Positions 7,271-15,517 of a stretch of 64,000 nucleotides of DNA are shown here, one piece after another. The position numbers were made by a program, and so were the translations under genes. The stretch's first letter is position 1; each line of letters opens with the position of its first letter. Source of the stretch: Blastococcus fimeti (GTDB taxonomy: Bacteria > Actinomycetota > Actinomycetes > Mycobacteriales > Geodermatophilaceae); the NCBI GenBank assembly GCA_900102115.1, contig FNAW01000003.1:310001-374000 (forward strand). The letters run 5' to 3'. Under the pieces are notes generated by a model, which saw only the letters and a list, made by a program, of their open reading frames with translations, searched no databases and was not told the DNA's origin.

Positions 7271-8557
7271 TTGGCGACCAGGCACAACCGGACCACCACG
7301 ATCTCGCCCCGCCGTCGTCTCCGGACGACGCTGGCCACCACCGCCCTCCTGACGGCCGCACTGCTCGGCGCACCCGCTGCCGGCGCCGCCCCCGCCGACG
7401 ACGCCCGGGTGGACCAGGCCCGCTCGCAGCACGACGCCGTCGCCGCGGAGATCGCCGCGCTCGGGGCCCGGGTCGCCGAGGCCGAGCAGAACCTCCAGCG
7501 GATGACCCTCGAGGCCGAGGCGGCCAGCGGCGACGCGCTCGCTGCGCAGGCCGCGCTGGACGCGGCCAACCAGGAGGCCGAGCGCGCCGCCGTCGCGCTC
7601 GCCGAGGCGGAGCAGGCGGTCGGCAAGGCCGAGGACGACGTCGCCCAGATCGGGCGGCAGGCCTACATGGGGGGCGGCCAGGAGTCGTCGTTCGGGGACA
7701 TCCACCTCCTCCTGGAGGCCGAGGGGCCCGCGGAGCTGCTGCAGCAGGCCGCCACCCTCGACGTCCTCGGCGCCGCGCGGGCGGAGACGCTGGGCGTCAT
7801 GGAGATCGTGCAGGCGCAGCAGGCCCGCGCCGAGCAGGATGCGCAGGCCACCGTGGCCGAGCGCGACCGGGCCGCGGCCGAAGCGGCCGCGGCACACGCC
7901 GCCGCGGAGGCCCAGCTGTCCGGCGCCCAGGCCGAGTTCGACACGCTCGCGCTGCAGAAGCTCGAGCTGGCCGGGCAGCTGCGGGCGGCCGAGATCCGGC
8001 TGCTCGAGATGCAGGGCGCGCGCGACGCCGCCGTGGCCTGGGAGGCCCAGCAGGCGGCCCGCGAGGCGGCCTCCGCCGCTGCCACCGCCGTCACCACCAC
8101 GGCCGTGCCCTCCGGCAGGGCGAGCCGCGGCGGAGACGGCACGCTCGCCTCGGCCGGCGGTGCCACCGCTCCGGCCAACGGCCGGGTCACCTCCTGCTAC
8201 GGCACCCGCTGGGGCACGTTGCACGCCGGCGTCGACATCGCCGCGCCGATCGGCACGCCGGTGTACGCGCCCGAGGGCGGCGTCGTGCTCCAGGCCGGCC
8301 CGGCCAGCGGCTTCGGCCTCGCCGTCGCCGTGCAGCACCGCGACGGCACGATCACCCTCTACGGGCACGTGAACCAGTTCTTCGTGACCCCCGGGCAGGT
8401 CGTCGCCGCGGGGGAGCAGATCGCCGAGGTCGGCAACCGCGGGCAGTCCACCGGCCCGCACCTGCACTTCGAGGTGCACGAGGGCGGCCTGTACGCCAAC
8501 CGCACCAACCCGGTGCCGTGGCTCAGCCAGCGTGGCATCTCTCTCGGCGGCTGCTGA
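7271..8557 (+). CDS. Secreted M23-family peptidoglycan endopeptidase with coiled coil
   Basis: A 428-residue cell-wall hydrolase. It has a twin-basic N-terminus and signal peptide ending near GAAPADD (residue 40). A long Ala/Glu-rich coiled coil spans about residues 45-270. The LytM/M23 zinc metallopeptidase domain spans about 305-425, with HAGVD near 319-323 and HLHFEV near 398-403 supplying metal ligands. The layout resembles EnvC/NlpD- or RipA-like proteins that cut peptide crosslinks during septation or growth. The start is TTG 7271: GGAG at 7257-7260 is 10 nt upstream, whereas ATG 7211 and GTG 7166 fall inside the riboswitch. Expression is probably controlled by c-di-AMP. Confidence 0.9.
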   Translation: MATRHNRTTTISPRRRLRTTLATTALLTAALLGAPAAGAAPADDARVDQARSQHDAVAAEIAALGARVAEAEQNLQRMTLEAEAASGDALAAQAALDAANQEAERAAVALAEAEQAVGKAEDDVAQIGRQAYMGGGQESSFGDIHLLLEAEGPAELLQQAATLDVLGAARAETLGVMEIVQAQQARAEQDAQATVAERDRAAAEAAAAHAAAEAQLSGAQAEFDTLALQKLELAGQLRAAEIRLLEMQGARDAAVAWEAQQAAREAASAAATAVTTTAVPSGRASRGGDGTLASAGGATAPANGRVTSCYGTRWGTLHAGVDIAAPIGTPVYAPEGGVVLQAGPASGFGLAVAVQHRDGTITLYGHVNQFFVTPGQVVAAGEQIAEVGNRGQSTGPHLHFEVHEGGLYANRTNPVPWLSQRGISLGGC

Positions 8558-8592
8558 CCGGTCCCTGGGCACCCGTGCCGGATCATGGAGCG

Positions 8593-9252
8593 GTGCGGGC
8601 GCCGGGGGAGAGGGACACCACCTGGCTGCGCGCCGGGCTGCTCGTCCTCCTGCTGGCCGCCGGGCTGGTCGTCGCCCTGGCGGTGGAGCTCCCGGACGTC
8701 GACGACATCCGCCACCGGCTCGACGACGCCGGGGGAGCGGGCTGGGCGGCGCTGGTGGTCGGTGTGGGCATCGTGCTGATGGCGCCGGTGCCGCGCACGG
8801 CGGTCTCGGTGCTGCTCGGCGTGGTCGCCGGCTTCGTGCCCGGGCTGCTGGTGGCGCTGGGCGGCGCCATGATTGCCGCCGTCGGCAGCTTCGGGCTGGC
8901 CCGCTGGCTGGGCCGGGAGGCCGTCACCCGGTTGGCCGGGCCGCGCCTGGACCGGCTGGACCGCCTGCTGGTCGACCGCGGGTTCGTCGCGCTGCTCGTC
9001 GGCCGGCTGATCCCGGTCGTGCCGTTCGTCGTGCTCAGCTACGGCTCCGGCCTGACCGCCATGCGGCTGCTGCCCTACATCGCGGCCACCGCGCTCGGGG
9101 TCCTCCCGAGCACCGTCGTCCAGGTGGGAGTGGGCGCCTCGGCCCCCGCACTGGTCTCCGGCGCCACCGCCGCGGTCGCGCTCCCGCTGGCTGCGCTCGT
9201 CGTCGCCGTCGTCTGGACCCGACGACGCCGCGCGGGCGTCAGCCCCTCCTGA
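8593..9252 (+). CDS. TVP38/TMEM64-family membrane protein (DedA superfamily)
   Basis: A 219-residue polytopic protein with about five or six hydrophobic segments. The SNARE-associated/VTT motif appears as GAMIAAVGSFGLARWLGR near residues 92-110, then a loop, and GRLIPVVPFVVLSYGSG near 137-153. The family is linked to phospholipid scrambling and envelope integrity; no direct substrate can be read here. The start is probably GTG 8593, although spacing to the nearest GGAG is short. It lies 35 nt after the M23 peptidase and may share its riboswitch-led transcript. Its last 14 bases overlap the end of the convergent gene. Confidence 0.82.
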   Translation: MRAPGERDTTWLRAGLLVLLLAAGLVVALAVELPDVDDIRHRLDDAGGAGWAALVVGVGIVLMAPVPRTAVSVLLGVVAGFVPGLLVALGGAMIAAVGSFGLARWLGREAVTRLAGPRLDRLDRLLVDRGFVALLVGRLIPVVPFVVLSYGSGLTAMRLLPYIAATALGVLPSTVVQVGVGASAPALVSGATAAVALPLAALVVAVVWTRRRRAGVSPS

Positions 9253-10132
9253 ACAGCCGGCCGAGAGCCGCCGCCGGTCCGCCGACCGTGCGCGCGGCGA
9301 GCTGCAGGATCGGGCCGCCCGGGATGCCGGGCACCTTCTGCACGATCGGCGCCAGCTGGAGCAGCCCACCGACGTCGTGCACCTTCAGCTGACGCCGGGC
9401 CACGGCGGGCACCGGGTTGATCCGTCCCGACGCCGCCTCGAGCACCAGCTCCGCCGACGCCTCGACCGCCGGGCCCTCGTGCGTGCCGCCGGGCACCTGG
9501 TGCACCTGCCACCCGTCGGGGTCGGCGTCGAAGGCCCAGCCGCCGTCCGGCGTCGCCAGGGTGACGCCGCCGGTGATGCCGCAGGACGTGGCCAGCGCGC
9601 CGGTGACGTCGACCAGCGCCGCCAACCCGGACTGGAGCACCTCGGACGGCGGCGGCTCGGCTCCGCACGACACCAGGTCCAGCCCGTGCACGGCGAGCTC
9701 GTACGCCTGCCCGAGGACGACGCTGAGCAGCGGCAGCCGCCCGACGACCGACACGGTGGGCGCGGTGTCCAGCTCGACCGGCTCCTCGGCCAGGTACCGG
9801 GCCGTCGCGTCCCGGTTGCGGCGGAGTGCGGCGAGGACCTCCTCGCGCGGAGCCGCGGCGTGGGCGGCGGTGACCCGGGCGTTGACCGCGTCCGGATCGG
9901 GCTGGGTGCCGGTGCCGCCGGTGCGGGCCGACGCGATCAGGTCCGCCATGGCCGTGTGGTCGTCCCAGCAGCCCAGGTGCACGCAGATCTCGTGGGCGCG
10001 CCACCCCGGCAGGCGGGAGGGGCGGTCGAGGTCGATCCGCTCGGCCTGGGCGAGGAAGGAGTCCCATGCGCCCAGCACCCGCGTGCGGACCAGCTCGCGC
10101 CCGGCGTCGGCCATGCCCTGGTGTCGTCCCAT
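9239..10132 (-). CDS. Maleylpyruvate isomerase-family protein (DinB-like, mycothiol-dependent type)
   Basis: A 297-residue protein with the MDMPI N-terminal four-helix domain: SRLPGWRAHEICVHLGCW near residues 43-60 provides the first His metal ligand, and further His residues follow in the bundle. The C-terminal part, from about residue 200 (GALATSCGITGGV onward), resembles the sterol-carrier-like MDMPI C domain. Related enzymes use mycothiol, the actinobacterial thiol, for isomerisation or conjugation, so this is probably a thiol-dependent detoxification enzyme of unknown substrate. The start ATG 10132 was chosen over an upstream in-frame ATG at 10204 because homology begins after it. Confidence 0.78.
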   Translation of the reverse strand: MGRHQGMADAGRELVRTRVLGAWDSFLAQAERIDLDRPSRLPGWRAHEICVHLGCWDDHTAMADLIASARTGGTGTQPDPDAVNARVTAAHAAAPREEVLAALRRNRDATARYLAEEPVELDTAPTVSVVGRLPLLSVVLGQAYELAVHGLDLVSCGAEPPPSEVLQSGLAALVDVTGALATSCGITGGVTLATPDGGWAFDADPDGWQVHQVPGGTHEGPAVEASAELVLEAASGRINPVPAVARRQLKVHDVGGLLQLAPIVQKVPGIPGGPILQLAARTVGGPAAALGRLFRRG

Positions 10133-10257
10133 CACGGGCGCGTACCCACGCCGCCGCCCGGCAGGCATGAGATGCCGCCCACCCGGCCCGGGGCGTCGGC
10201 TCACCCGCCGGGGTGAGGAGTGTCAAGCCGGGCTCCGCGGTGGTCGATTTTCCAGCC

Positions 10258-11400
10258 GTGACCAGCGCATTCACCGGCGACCGCCGCACCCGCGGCGGAC
10301 CGGCGGGCCCCCGTCGGACGGGTGTCGTCCGCCGGCTCCTCGGTGCGCTGCGCGACGGGCTCTACCGGCCGCTGGCCGCCGACGACGACCGCGTGGCGTT
10401 CTGGGTGCGGCACGTGCGCTACGGCGTGCTGCTCAGCGAGCTCTGTGCGCTCGCCGTCGCCATCTACTCGCTGCTCACCGACACCCCGGGACACCGACAC
10501 CCGGTGATGCTCGGCATGGCGGCCGTGATCGTCGTCGCCGTCCCGGGGCTGCTCCTCCTGCCGCTGCCCGCGATGATGCGCGACCACCGCGGGCCCACGA
10601 TGTTCTACCTGTGGACTTTCGCCACCACCGTGGTGATCCTGTACGCCACCTGGCTCGACGGCGGTGCCGCCAGCCCGCTGGACGCCCTGCTCTTCCTGAC
10701 GCTGACCTACATGGCCGTGGCCTATCCGCCCTACGGCGTGCTCGCCATGGGCACCGCCATGACCGGCGGGTACGTGCTGCTGTTCGGGACGTCGGGGCTG
10801 ACCACCTCGGCGGCGTTCTTCATCGCCGTCATGGTCGCCTTCACCCTGATCTGCACCATGGCGTCGGCGAACTCGTGGGCCGCCCACGAGCGCCAGCAAC
10901 TCCTCATCAGCACGCAGAAGACCCTCGCCTCGACCGACCCGCTCACCGGCATCCCGAACCGCCGGACGCTGAACGAGCGGCTTGCCGGCGCCGTCGAGGC
11001 CGCCGCGTGGGGGCACCGGGCGGTCGTCTGCCTGGTCGACCTGGACGGCTTCAAGGGGGTCAACGACCGCGAGGGCCACGCCGCCGGCGACGCGATGCTC
11101 AAGGCGGTCGCGTCGATCCTCGGCGGGGTGCTGCGCGAGACCGACACCGTGGCCCGCCTGGGTGGGGACGAGTTCGCCGTCCTGGCCGACGTGACCGACG
11201 CCTTCTCCGGCGAGATGCTCGCCGAGCGGCTGCGGCAGGCCGTCGCCCTGGCCGGCTCCCGTGGCGGCGTGACCGCCAGCATCGGGGTTGCCGACGTCGT
11301 CCCAGGGGAGGACGTCGTCGAACTGCTGCACCGCGCCGACGCGGCCATGTACCGGGCCAAGGCCGCCGGCGGCGACCGGATCGCCCTCCTCGCCGCCTGA
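10258..11400 (+). CDS. Membrane-anchored diguanylate cyclase (GGDEF)
   Basis: A 380-residue protein that makes c-di-GMP from two GTP. About six membrane helices between residues 52 and 205 form a MASE-like sensor region. The GGDEF domain follows (about 225-378) with STDPLTGIPNRR at its start, an intact active site RLGGDEF and an intact allosteric I-site RETD five residues before it, so product inhibition is expected. It ends with ADAAMYRAKAAGGDR. The start GTG 10258 has no Shine-Dalgarno but has GATTTT six nt upstream, the leaderless pattern seen in neighbours; GTG 10213 is the alternative. The ligand of the membrane region is unknown. Confidence 0.88.
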   Translation: MTSAFTGDRRTRGGPAGPRRTGVVRRLLGALRDGLYRPLAADDDRVAFWVRHVRYGVLLSELCALAVAIYSLLTDTPGHRHPVMLGMAAVIVVAVPGLLLLPLPAMMRDHRGPTMFYLWTFATTVVILYATWLDGGAASPLDALLFLTLTYMAVAYPPYGVLAMGTAMTGGYVLLFGTSGLTTSAAFFIAVMVAFTLICTMASANSWAAHERQQLLISTQKTLASTDPLTGIPNRRTLNERLAGAVEAAAWGHRAVVCLVDLDGFKGVNDREGHAAGDAMLKAVASILGGVLRETDTVARLGGDEFAVLADVTDAFSGEMLAERLRQAVALAGSRGGVTASIGVADVVPGEDVVELLHRADAAMYRAKAAGGDRIALLAA

Positions 11401-11793
11401 CCAGGCCGCCGACACGCCGCGCTGTACCGGGAGTACCACGGTCGGTGACCGCCCGCACTTACTCTGAGTGACAGGACAGGGCGACCTCGCTATGGGGGCA
11501 GGCCGGACGTCGGATCGGGCCAGGCTCGGCCGCCGTCAGGGCCCGCGGAACGGCTCCGACCCGGTAGACGCGCGGTCGAAGGTCGTGCTATGGCCGCTGA
11601 CCAGCGAAAAGCGGCCGATCCGGTCTCTTCAGTCACATGCAGCACAAGCGCACCACTCGGGCTGGCGCGATCGGGTCACCATCGTGCAGACTGTTCGCGG
11701 GAGCCCTGCTCCGCCACTGCCGAACACAGCCAGTCACCGAATCGATGGGTCCGTAGGGGAAGACGAGACCGATCGAGTCGATGGAGGTGCCCC
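11401..11793. other. 393-base intergenic region without a recognised gene
   Basis: No convincing coding frame or RNA gene was found. A short hairpin CGGTC-GGT-GACCG at 11439-11451 could end transcription of the diguanylate cyclase gene. A TACTCT hexamer lies at 11460-11465. The stretch just before 11794 must carry the promoter of the DUF3145 gene, but no clear -35/-10 pair stands out. Base composition here is somewhat less GC-rich than in the flanking genes. Confidence 0.5.
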
Positions 11794-12294
11794 GTGCAGC
11801 GACGGTCAACCCAGGGTGTCGTCTTCGTGCACGCGTGCCCGAAGGCGCTCTGCCAGCATGTCGAATGGGCGCTCGAACGCGTCGTCGGCGCGCCGGTCTC
11901 CCTGTCGTGGGACGAACAGCCCGCAGCGCACGGTGCCTACCGTGCCGAGGTGGCCTGGACCGGTTCGCCGGGAACGGGTGCCCGGCTGGTGGCTGCCCTG
12001 CGCCAGTGGCCGATGCTGCGCTTCGAGGTCACCGAAGAGGCCAGCCACGGCAACGACGGCGAGCGCATGTCGTACGTGCCCGGCCACGGTGTCTTCCGTG
12101 CGCCGACCAGCGCCAACGGCGACATCATGATCAGCGAGCAGCAGCTGCGGCACCTCGCGGCGACGGCGTCCTCCGCGGAGGCGTTCCGGCACGGGGTCGA
12201 CGAGCTGCTCGGGGCGGCCTGGGACGCCGACCTCGAGGTCTACCGGCACGCCGGCGACGGCAGCCCGGTCACCTGGCTGCACCAGGTCGTCTAG
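11794..12294 (+). CDS. DUF3145 family protein
   Basis: A 166-residue cytoplasmic protein of the actinobacterial DUF3145 family. Diagnostic blocks are GVVFVHACPKALCQHVEWAL at the N-terminus, WPMLRFEVTEEAS in the middle and GDIMISEQQLR toward the C-terminus. The length equals the family norm. The function is unknown, but members typically lie beside the FAS-II/accD cluster, as here, which hints at a link to fatty-acid synthesis. GTG 11794 is preceded by GGAGG with seven bases of spacing. It converges on accD across a hairpin-rich gap. Confidence 0.88.
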   Translation: MQRRSTQGVVFVHACPKALCQHVEWALERVVGAPVSLSWDEQPAAHGAYRAEVAWTGSPGTGARLVAALRQWPMLRFEVTEEASHGNDGERMSYVPGHGVFRAPTSANGDIMISEQQLRHLAATASSAEAFRHGVDELLGAAWDADLEVYRHAGDGSPVTWLHQVV

Positions 12295-12300
12295 CAGGAC

Positions 12301-12362
12301 CTCAGGTCGTAACCTGAGTTCGATCGTCCGGGCGCCGTCGGGGAAGCGGCGCCCGGACGATC
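12301..12362. terminator. Two stem-loops, including a 16-bp perfect inverted repeat (bidirectional terminator)
   Basis: CTCAGGT-CGTA-ACCTGAG (12301-12318) forms a 7-bp stem straight after the DUF3145 stop. Then GATCGTCCGGGCGCC (12322-12336) pairs perfectly with 12348-12362, and the closing G-C pair extends it to 16 bp around a 9-nt loop. The elements lie between convergent genes and lack a T-run, as is common for actinobacterial terminators. Confidence 0.75.
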
Positions 12363-12392
12363 ATCTCCACGCACGAGAGCCGCCGTACGGCT

Positions 12393-12420
12393 CGGGAGCC
12401 GCCGCACACCGCGGCTCCCG
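12393..12420 (-). terminator. Terminator hairpin downstream of accD
   Basis: CGGGAGCCGC (12393-12402) and GCGGCTCCCG (12411-12420) form a perfect 10-bp stem with an 8-nt loop. It lies 30 bases beyond the accD stop on the minus strand and so probably terminates the FAS-II operon. It is the third hairpin in this convergent gap. Confidence 0.6.
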
Positions 12421-12450
12421 CGACCGCACGGCGGCTTCCGCGTACCCGCC

Positions 12451-13863
12451 TCAGAGCGGGATGTTGCCGTGCGCCCCGCGGCCGTGCGGCGCGGCGGCCA
12501 GCGCGGTGATCAGCCGGCGCCGCGTGTGGGAGGGGTCCACGACCTCGTCGACGACGCCGATCTGCACGGCCCGGTTCACACCGCCGGCGATCCGCTCGTG
12601 CTCCTCGGCCAGTTGCGCGTGCAGTGCCTCGCGCTCGCCGGGCTGGGCCGCGGCCAGCTTCTTGCGGTGCAGGATGCCGACGGCTGCCTTCGCGCCCATG
12701 ACGGCCACCTCGGCCCCGGGCCAGGCGAAGACCGCGGTGGCGCCCAGCGAGCGGGAGTTCATCGCGATGTAGGCGCCGCCGTAGGACTTGCGGGTCACCA
12801 GCGTCACCCGGGGCACCACGGCCTCGGCGAACGCGTGCAGCAGCTTCGCGCCGCGCCGCACCACGCCGTCCCACTCCTGACCGACGCCGGGCAGGTAGCC
12901 GGGCACGTCGACCAGGACGACGAGCGGCACCCCGAAGGCGTCGCACATCCGGACGAAGCGCGCGGCCTTCTCCGCCGACGCCGAGTCCAGGCAGCCGCCC
13001 AGGCGGATCGGGTTGTTGGCGATGATCCCGACGGTCCGCCCGGCCAGCCGGCCCAGCATGGTGACGACGTTGGGCGCGAACCGCGGGTGCAGCTCGAGGC
13101 CCGGCTCGTCGAGGAGCGCGGTGATCAGCGGCTTCACGTCGTAGGCGCGCTGCGGCTGCTCGGGCAGCAGGGCCTTGAGGTCGACGTCCGGCTCGTCGGC
13201 CGCCGGGGTGAAGTGCCCCTGGGCGGCGAGCAGGTCGACCGCCTGCCGGGCGGTCTCGAGCGCGGCGGGCTCGGAGTCGGTGACCACGTGGACGACGCCG
13301 GAGCGGCGCCCGTGGGTGTCCGGGCCGCCGAGGGTCTCCTGGTCGACGTTCTCGCCGGTCACCGACCGGACGACGTCGGGTCCGGTCACGAACACCCGGC
13401 CGGCCGGTCCCATGATGACGATGTCGGTGAGCGCCGGCCCGTAGGCCGCACCACCGGCGGCCGCGCCCAGCACGACCGAGATCTGCGGGATGCGGCCCGA
13501 GGCGCGCACCATCGCCGCGAACACCTCGCCCACGGCGTGCAGCGCGGTCACGCCCTCGGCGAGCCGGGCGCCGCCGGAGTGCCAGATGCCGACGACCGGC
13601 ACGTGCTCGCGCAGCGCGGTGTCGATCGCGTCGACGATGTGCCGGCAGCCGTCCACGCCCATCGCGCCGCCCATGACGGTGGCATCGGTGCAGAAGGCGA
13701 TCGCCCGGCTCCCGGACACCCGCCCCCGGGCGGCGAGGACGCCGGAGGTGTCCCGGGCGGCCAGCAGCTCCATCGACCCGTCGTCGAAGAACCGCGACAG
13801 CCGGTCCTCGGGGTCGCGGGGGTCCGGAGTAGCAAGGAGCGGGGCGGCGGGCGCTGTCGTCAC
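12451..13863 (-). CDS. accD: Acyl-CoA (acetyl/propionyl-CoA) carboxylase beta subunit, AccD6-like
   Basis: A 470-residue carboxyltransferase subunit that moves CO2 from biotin to acetyl- or propionyl-CoA to give malonyl- or methylmalonyl-CoA. The N-domain has GIWHSGGARLAEG and GAAAGGAAYGPAL (oxyanion-hole glycines). The C-domain has IANNPIRLGGCLDSASAEKAARF, FVDVPGYLPG-like VDVPGYLPGVGQEWDG and KSYGGAYIAMNSR. Length matches M. tuberculosis AccD6. It is the last gene of the FAS-II operon, 41 nt after fabF, and supplies the malonyl-CoA used by FabD. The biotinylated alpha subunit is not in the window. GTG 13863 follows GGAGG with four bases of spacing. Confidence 0.93.
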   Translation of the reverse strand: MTTAPAAPLLATPDPRDPEDRLSRFFDDGSMELLAARDTSGVLAARGRVSGSRAIAFCTDATVMGGAMGVDGCRHIVDAIDTALREHVPVVGIWHSGGARLAEGVTALHAVGEVFAAMVRASGRIPQISVVLGAAAGGAAYGPALTDIVIMGPAGRVFVTGPDVVRSVTGENVDQETLGGPDTHGRRSGVVHVVTDSEPAALETARQAVDLLAAQGHFTPAADEPDVDLKALLPEQPQRAYDVKPLITALLDEPGLELHPRFAPNVVTMLGRLAGRTVGIIANNPIRLGGCLDSASAEKAARFVRMCDAFGVPLVVLVDVPGYLPGVGQEWDGVVRRGAKLLHAFAEAVVPRVTLVTRKSYGGAYIAMNSRSLGATAVFAWPGAEVAVMGAKAAVGILHRKKLAAAQPGEREALHAQLAEEHERIAGGVNRAVQIGVVDEVVDPSHTRRRLITALAAAPHGRGAHGNIPL

Positions 13864-13904
13864 GGGACCTCCACGAGAAGGGGTGTGCTGGGTCGCGGCC
13901 GCCG

Positions 13905-15140
13905 TCAGGCGGTCGTGAAGACCAGCGCGATGTTGTGGCCGCCGAAGCCGAAGGAGTCGTTCACCGCGGCGGTGAGGGAGGCGCGACGGGGCTCGCCGCG
14001 CACGATGTCGAGGGCCTGCACGTTCGCGTCGTCGTCGGGGTTCTCGAGGTTCGCCGTCGCGGGCACGATCTGCTCGCGCAGCGCGAGGATGGCGAACACC
14101 GACTCCAGGGCACCGGCGGCACCCAGCAGGTGGCCGGTCTGGCTCTTCGTGGCGCTGACCAGCACGTGGTCGCCGATCGCGGAGCGGATCGCGGCCGCCT
14201 CCGCGGTGTCGCCCACCGGCGTCGACGTCGCGTGGGCGTTCACGTGGCCGACGTCGGCCGGGCTCAGGCCGGCGTCCCGCAGCGCGGCGGTGATGGCGCG
14301 GGCGGCGCCCTCGCCCTCGGGGTGCGGGGCGACCAGGTCGTAGCCGTCGGCGGTGCCGGCGGCGCCCGCCAGGCGGGCGTGGATCCGTGCGCCGCGGGCG
14401 CGGGCGGAGTCCTCCCGCTCCAGGACCAGCGCGGCCGCGCCCTCGCCGAGGACGAAGCCGTCGCGGGCCTTGTCGAACGGGCGGGAGGCGCGCTCGGGCT
14501 CGTCGTTGCGGGTGGACATCGCCCGCATGGCCGCGAACCCGGCCATGGGCAGCGGGTGCACGCAGGCCTCGGTCCCGCCGACGAGGACGACGTCGGCGCG
14601 GTCGAAGCGCAGCAGGTCCAGGCCCCAGCGGATCGCCTCGGCGCCGGAGGCGCAGGCGCTGACGGGCGCATGCACGCCGCCCTTCGCACCGATCGAGAGC
14701 CCCACCGCGGCGGCCGGCCCGTTGGGCATGAGCATCGGGATCGTGAAGGGGGAGACCCGCTTGGGGCCCTTCGCCTCCAGGACGTCGTCCTGGTCGAGCA
14801 GGGTGAGCGCGCCCCCGATGCCGGTGCCGATGACGACGGCGATCCGCAGCGGGTCGACCCCGGCGTCGCCGGCGCCGGAGTCGCGCCACGCCTCTTCGGC
14901 GGCCACGACGGCGACCTGCTGGCTGCGGTCCAGCCGGCGGGCGCGCACCCGGTCGATCTGCTCGGACGGCTCGGTGGCGAGCCGGGCGACCAGCTGGGCC
15001 GGGTACTCCTTGATCCAGTCGTCGGTGATGCGGCTGACCCCCGACCGCCCGGCGAGCAGCGCGTCCCAGGTGCTGGACACGTCGCCGCCCAGGGGCGTGG
15101 TGGCCCCGAGGCCGGTGACGACGACGTCGGACGTGCTCAT
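13905..15140 (-). CDS. fabF: 3-oxoacyl-ACP synthase II (KAS II)
   Basis: A 411-residue condensing enzyme that elongates acyl-ACP with malonyl-ACP. The thiolase fold shows the Cys-His-His triad: nucleophile in VSACASGAEAI near residue 165, NAHATSTPVGD near 302 and KSQTGHLLGAAG near 335-340. The N-terminus VVVTGLGATTPLG is standard. It is the KasA/FabF counterpart of the mycobacterial cluster, but only one copy is present here. ATG 15140 is preceded by AGGAGG. It lies 46 nt after acpP in the fasR-fabD-fabH-acpP-fabF-accD operon. Confidence 0.95.
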   Translation of the reverse strand: MSTSDVVVTGLGATTPLGGDVSSTWDALLAGRSGVSRITDDWIKEYPAQLVARLATEPSEQIDRVRARRLDRSQQVAVVAAEEAWRDSGAGDAGVDPLRIAVVIGTGIGGALTLLDQDDVLEAKGPKRVSPFTIPMLMPNGPAAAVGLSIGAKGGVHAPVSACASGAEAIRWGLDLLRFDRADVVLVGGTEACVHPLPMAGFAAMRAMSTRNDEPERASRPFDKARDGFVLGEGAAALVLEREDSARARGARIHARLAGAAGTADGYDLVAPHPEGEGAARAITAALRDAGLSPADVGHVNAHATSTPVGDTAEAAAIRSAIGDHVLVSATKSQTGHLLGAAGALESVFAILALREQIVPATANLENPDDDANVQALDIVRGEPRRASLTAAVNDSFGFGGHNIALVFTTA

Positions 15141-15186
15141 GGTGTTCCTCCTGGAGCGGCGGTCGGGCGAGCGGGGGTCGGCTGCG

Positions 15187-15432
15187 TCAGCCCTGGTTCT
15201 TCTCGATGAAGCTGATGGCGTCACCGACGGTCTTGATGTTGCCGAGCTCGTCGTCGGGGATCGCGACGCCGAACTTGTCCTCGACGGCGGTGGCGATCTC
15301 GACCATCGACAGCGAGTCGACGTCGAGGTCCTCGGTGAACGACTTCTCCGGGGTGGCGTCGGCGGGGGTCACGCCGGCGACCTCCTCCAGGATCTCGGCA
15401 AGACCGGACTGGATCTCCTGGGTGCTGCTCAC
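15187..15432 (-). CDS. acpP: Acyl carrier protein
   Basis: An 81-residue acidic ACP. The phosphopantetheine attachment serine lies in DVDSLSMVEIA near residue 40, and the four-helix pattern is intact, with EDKFGVAIPDDEL and VGDAISFIEKNQ following. It carries the growing acyl chain between FabD, FabH and FabF. It is closer in length to the Streptomyces FAS ACP than to the longer AcpM of mycobacteria. The start is GTG 15432 with AGAGGA upstream. The 85-base gap to fabH contains a hairpin. Confidence 0.95.
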   Translation of the reverse strand: MSSTQEIQSGLAEILEEVAGVTPADATPEKSFTEDLDVDSLSMVEIATAVEDKFGVAIPDDELGNIKTVGDAISFIEKNQG

Positions 15433-15479
15433 GCGGCGGGTCCTCTCTCTCGGATGGGGCGGGCGGTGCCCGCCGTCGT

Positions 15480-15498
15480 CCGGGACGCGGTGTCCCGG
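15480..15498 (-). terminator. Intra-operon hairpin between fabH and acpP
   Basis: CCGGGAC (15480-15486) and GTCCCGG (15492-15498) form a 7-bp stem with a 5-nt loop in the fabH-acpP gap. There is no T-run. It may attenuate or mark an mRNA processing site that lets acpP, which is needed in excess, be expressed differently from fabH. Confidence 0.4.
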
Positions 15499-15517
15499 GG
15501 GTATGGGGTGGGGGAGC

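Noticed and set aside
13864..14889. N-terminal extension of accD
   Set aside because: It overlaps fabF out of frame and is low-complexity; GTG 13863 has GGAGG.
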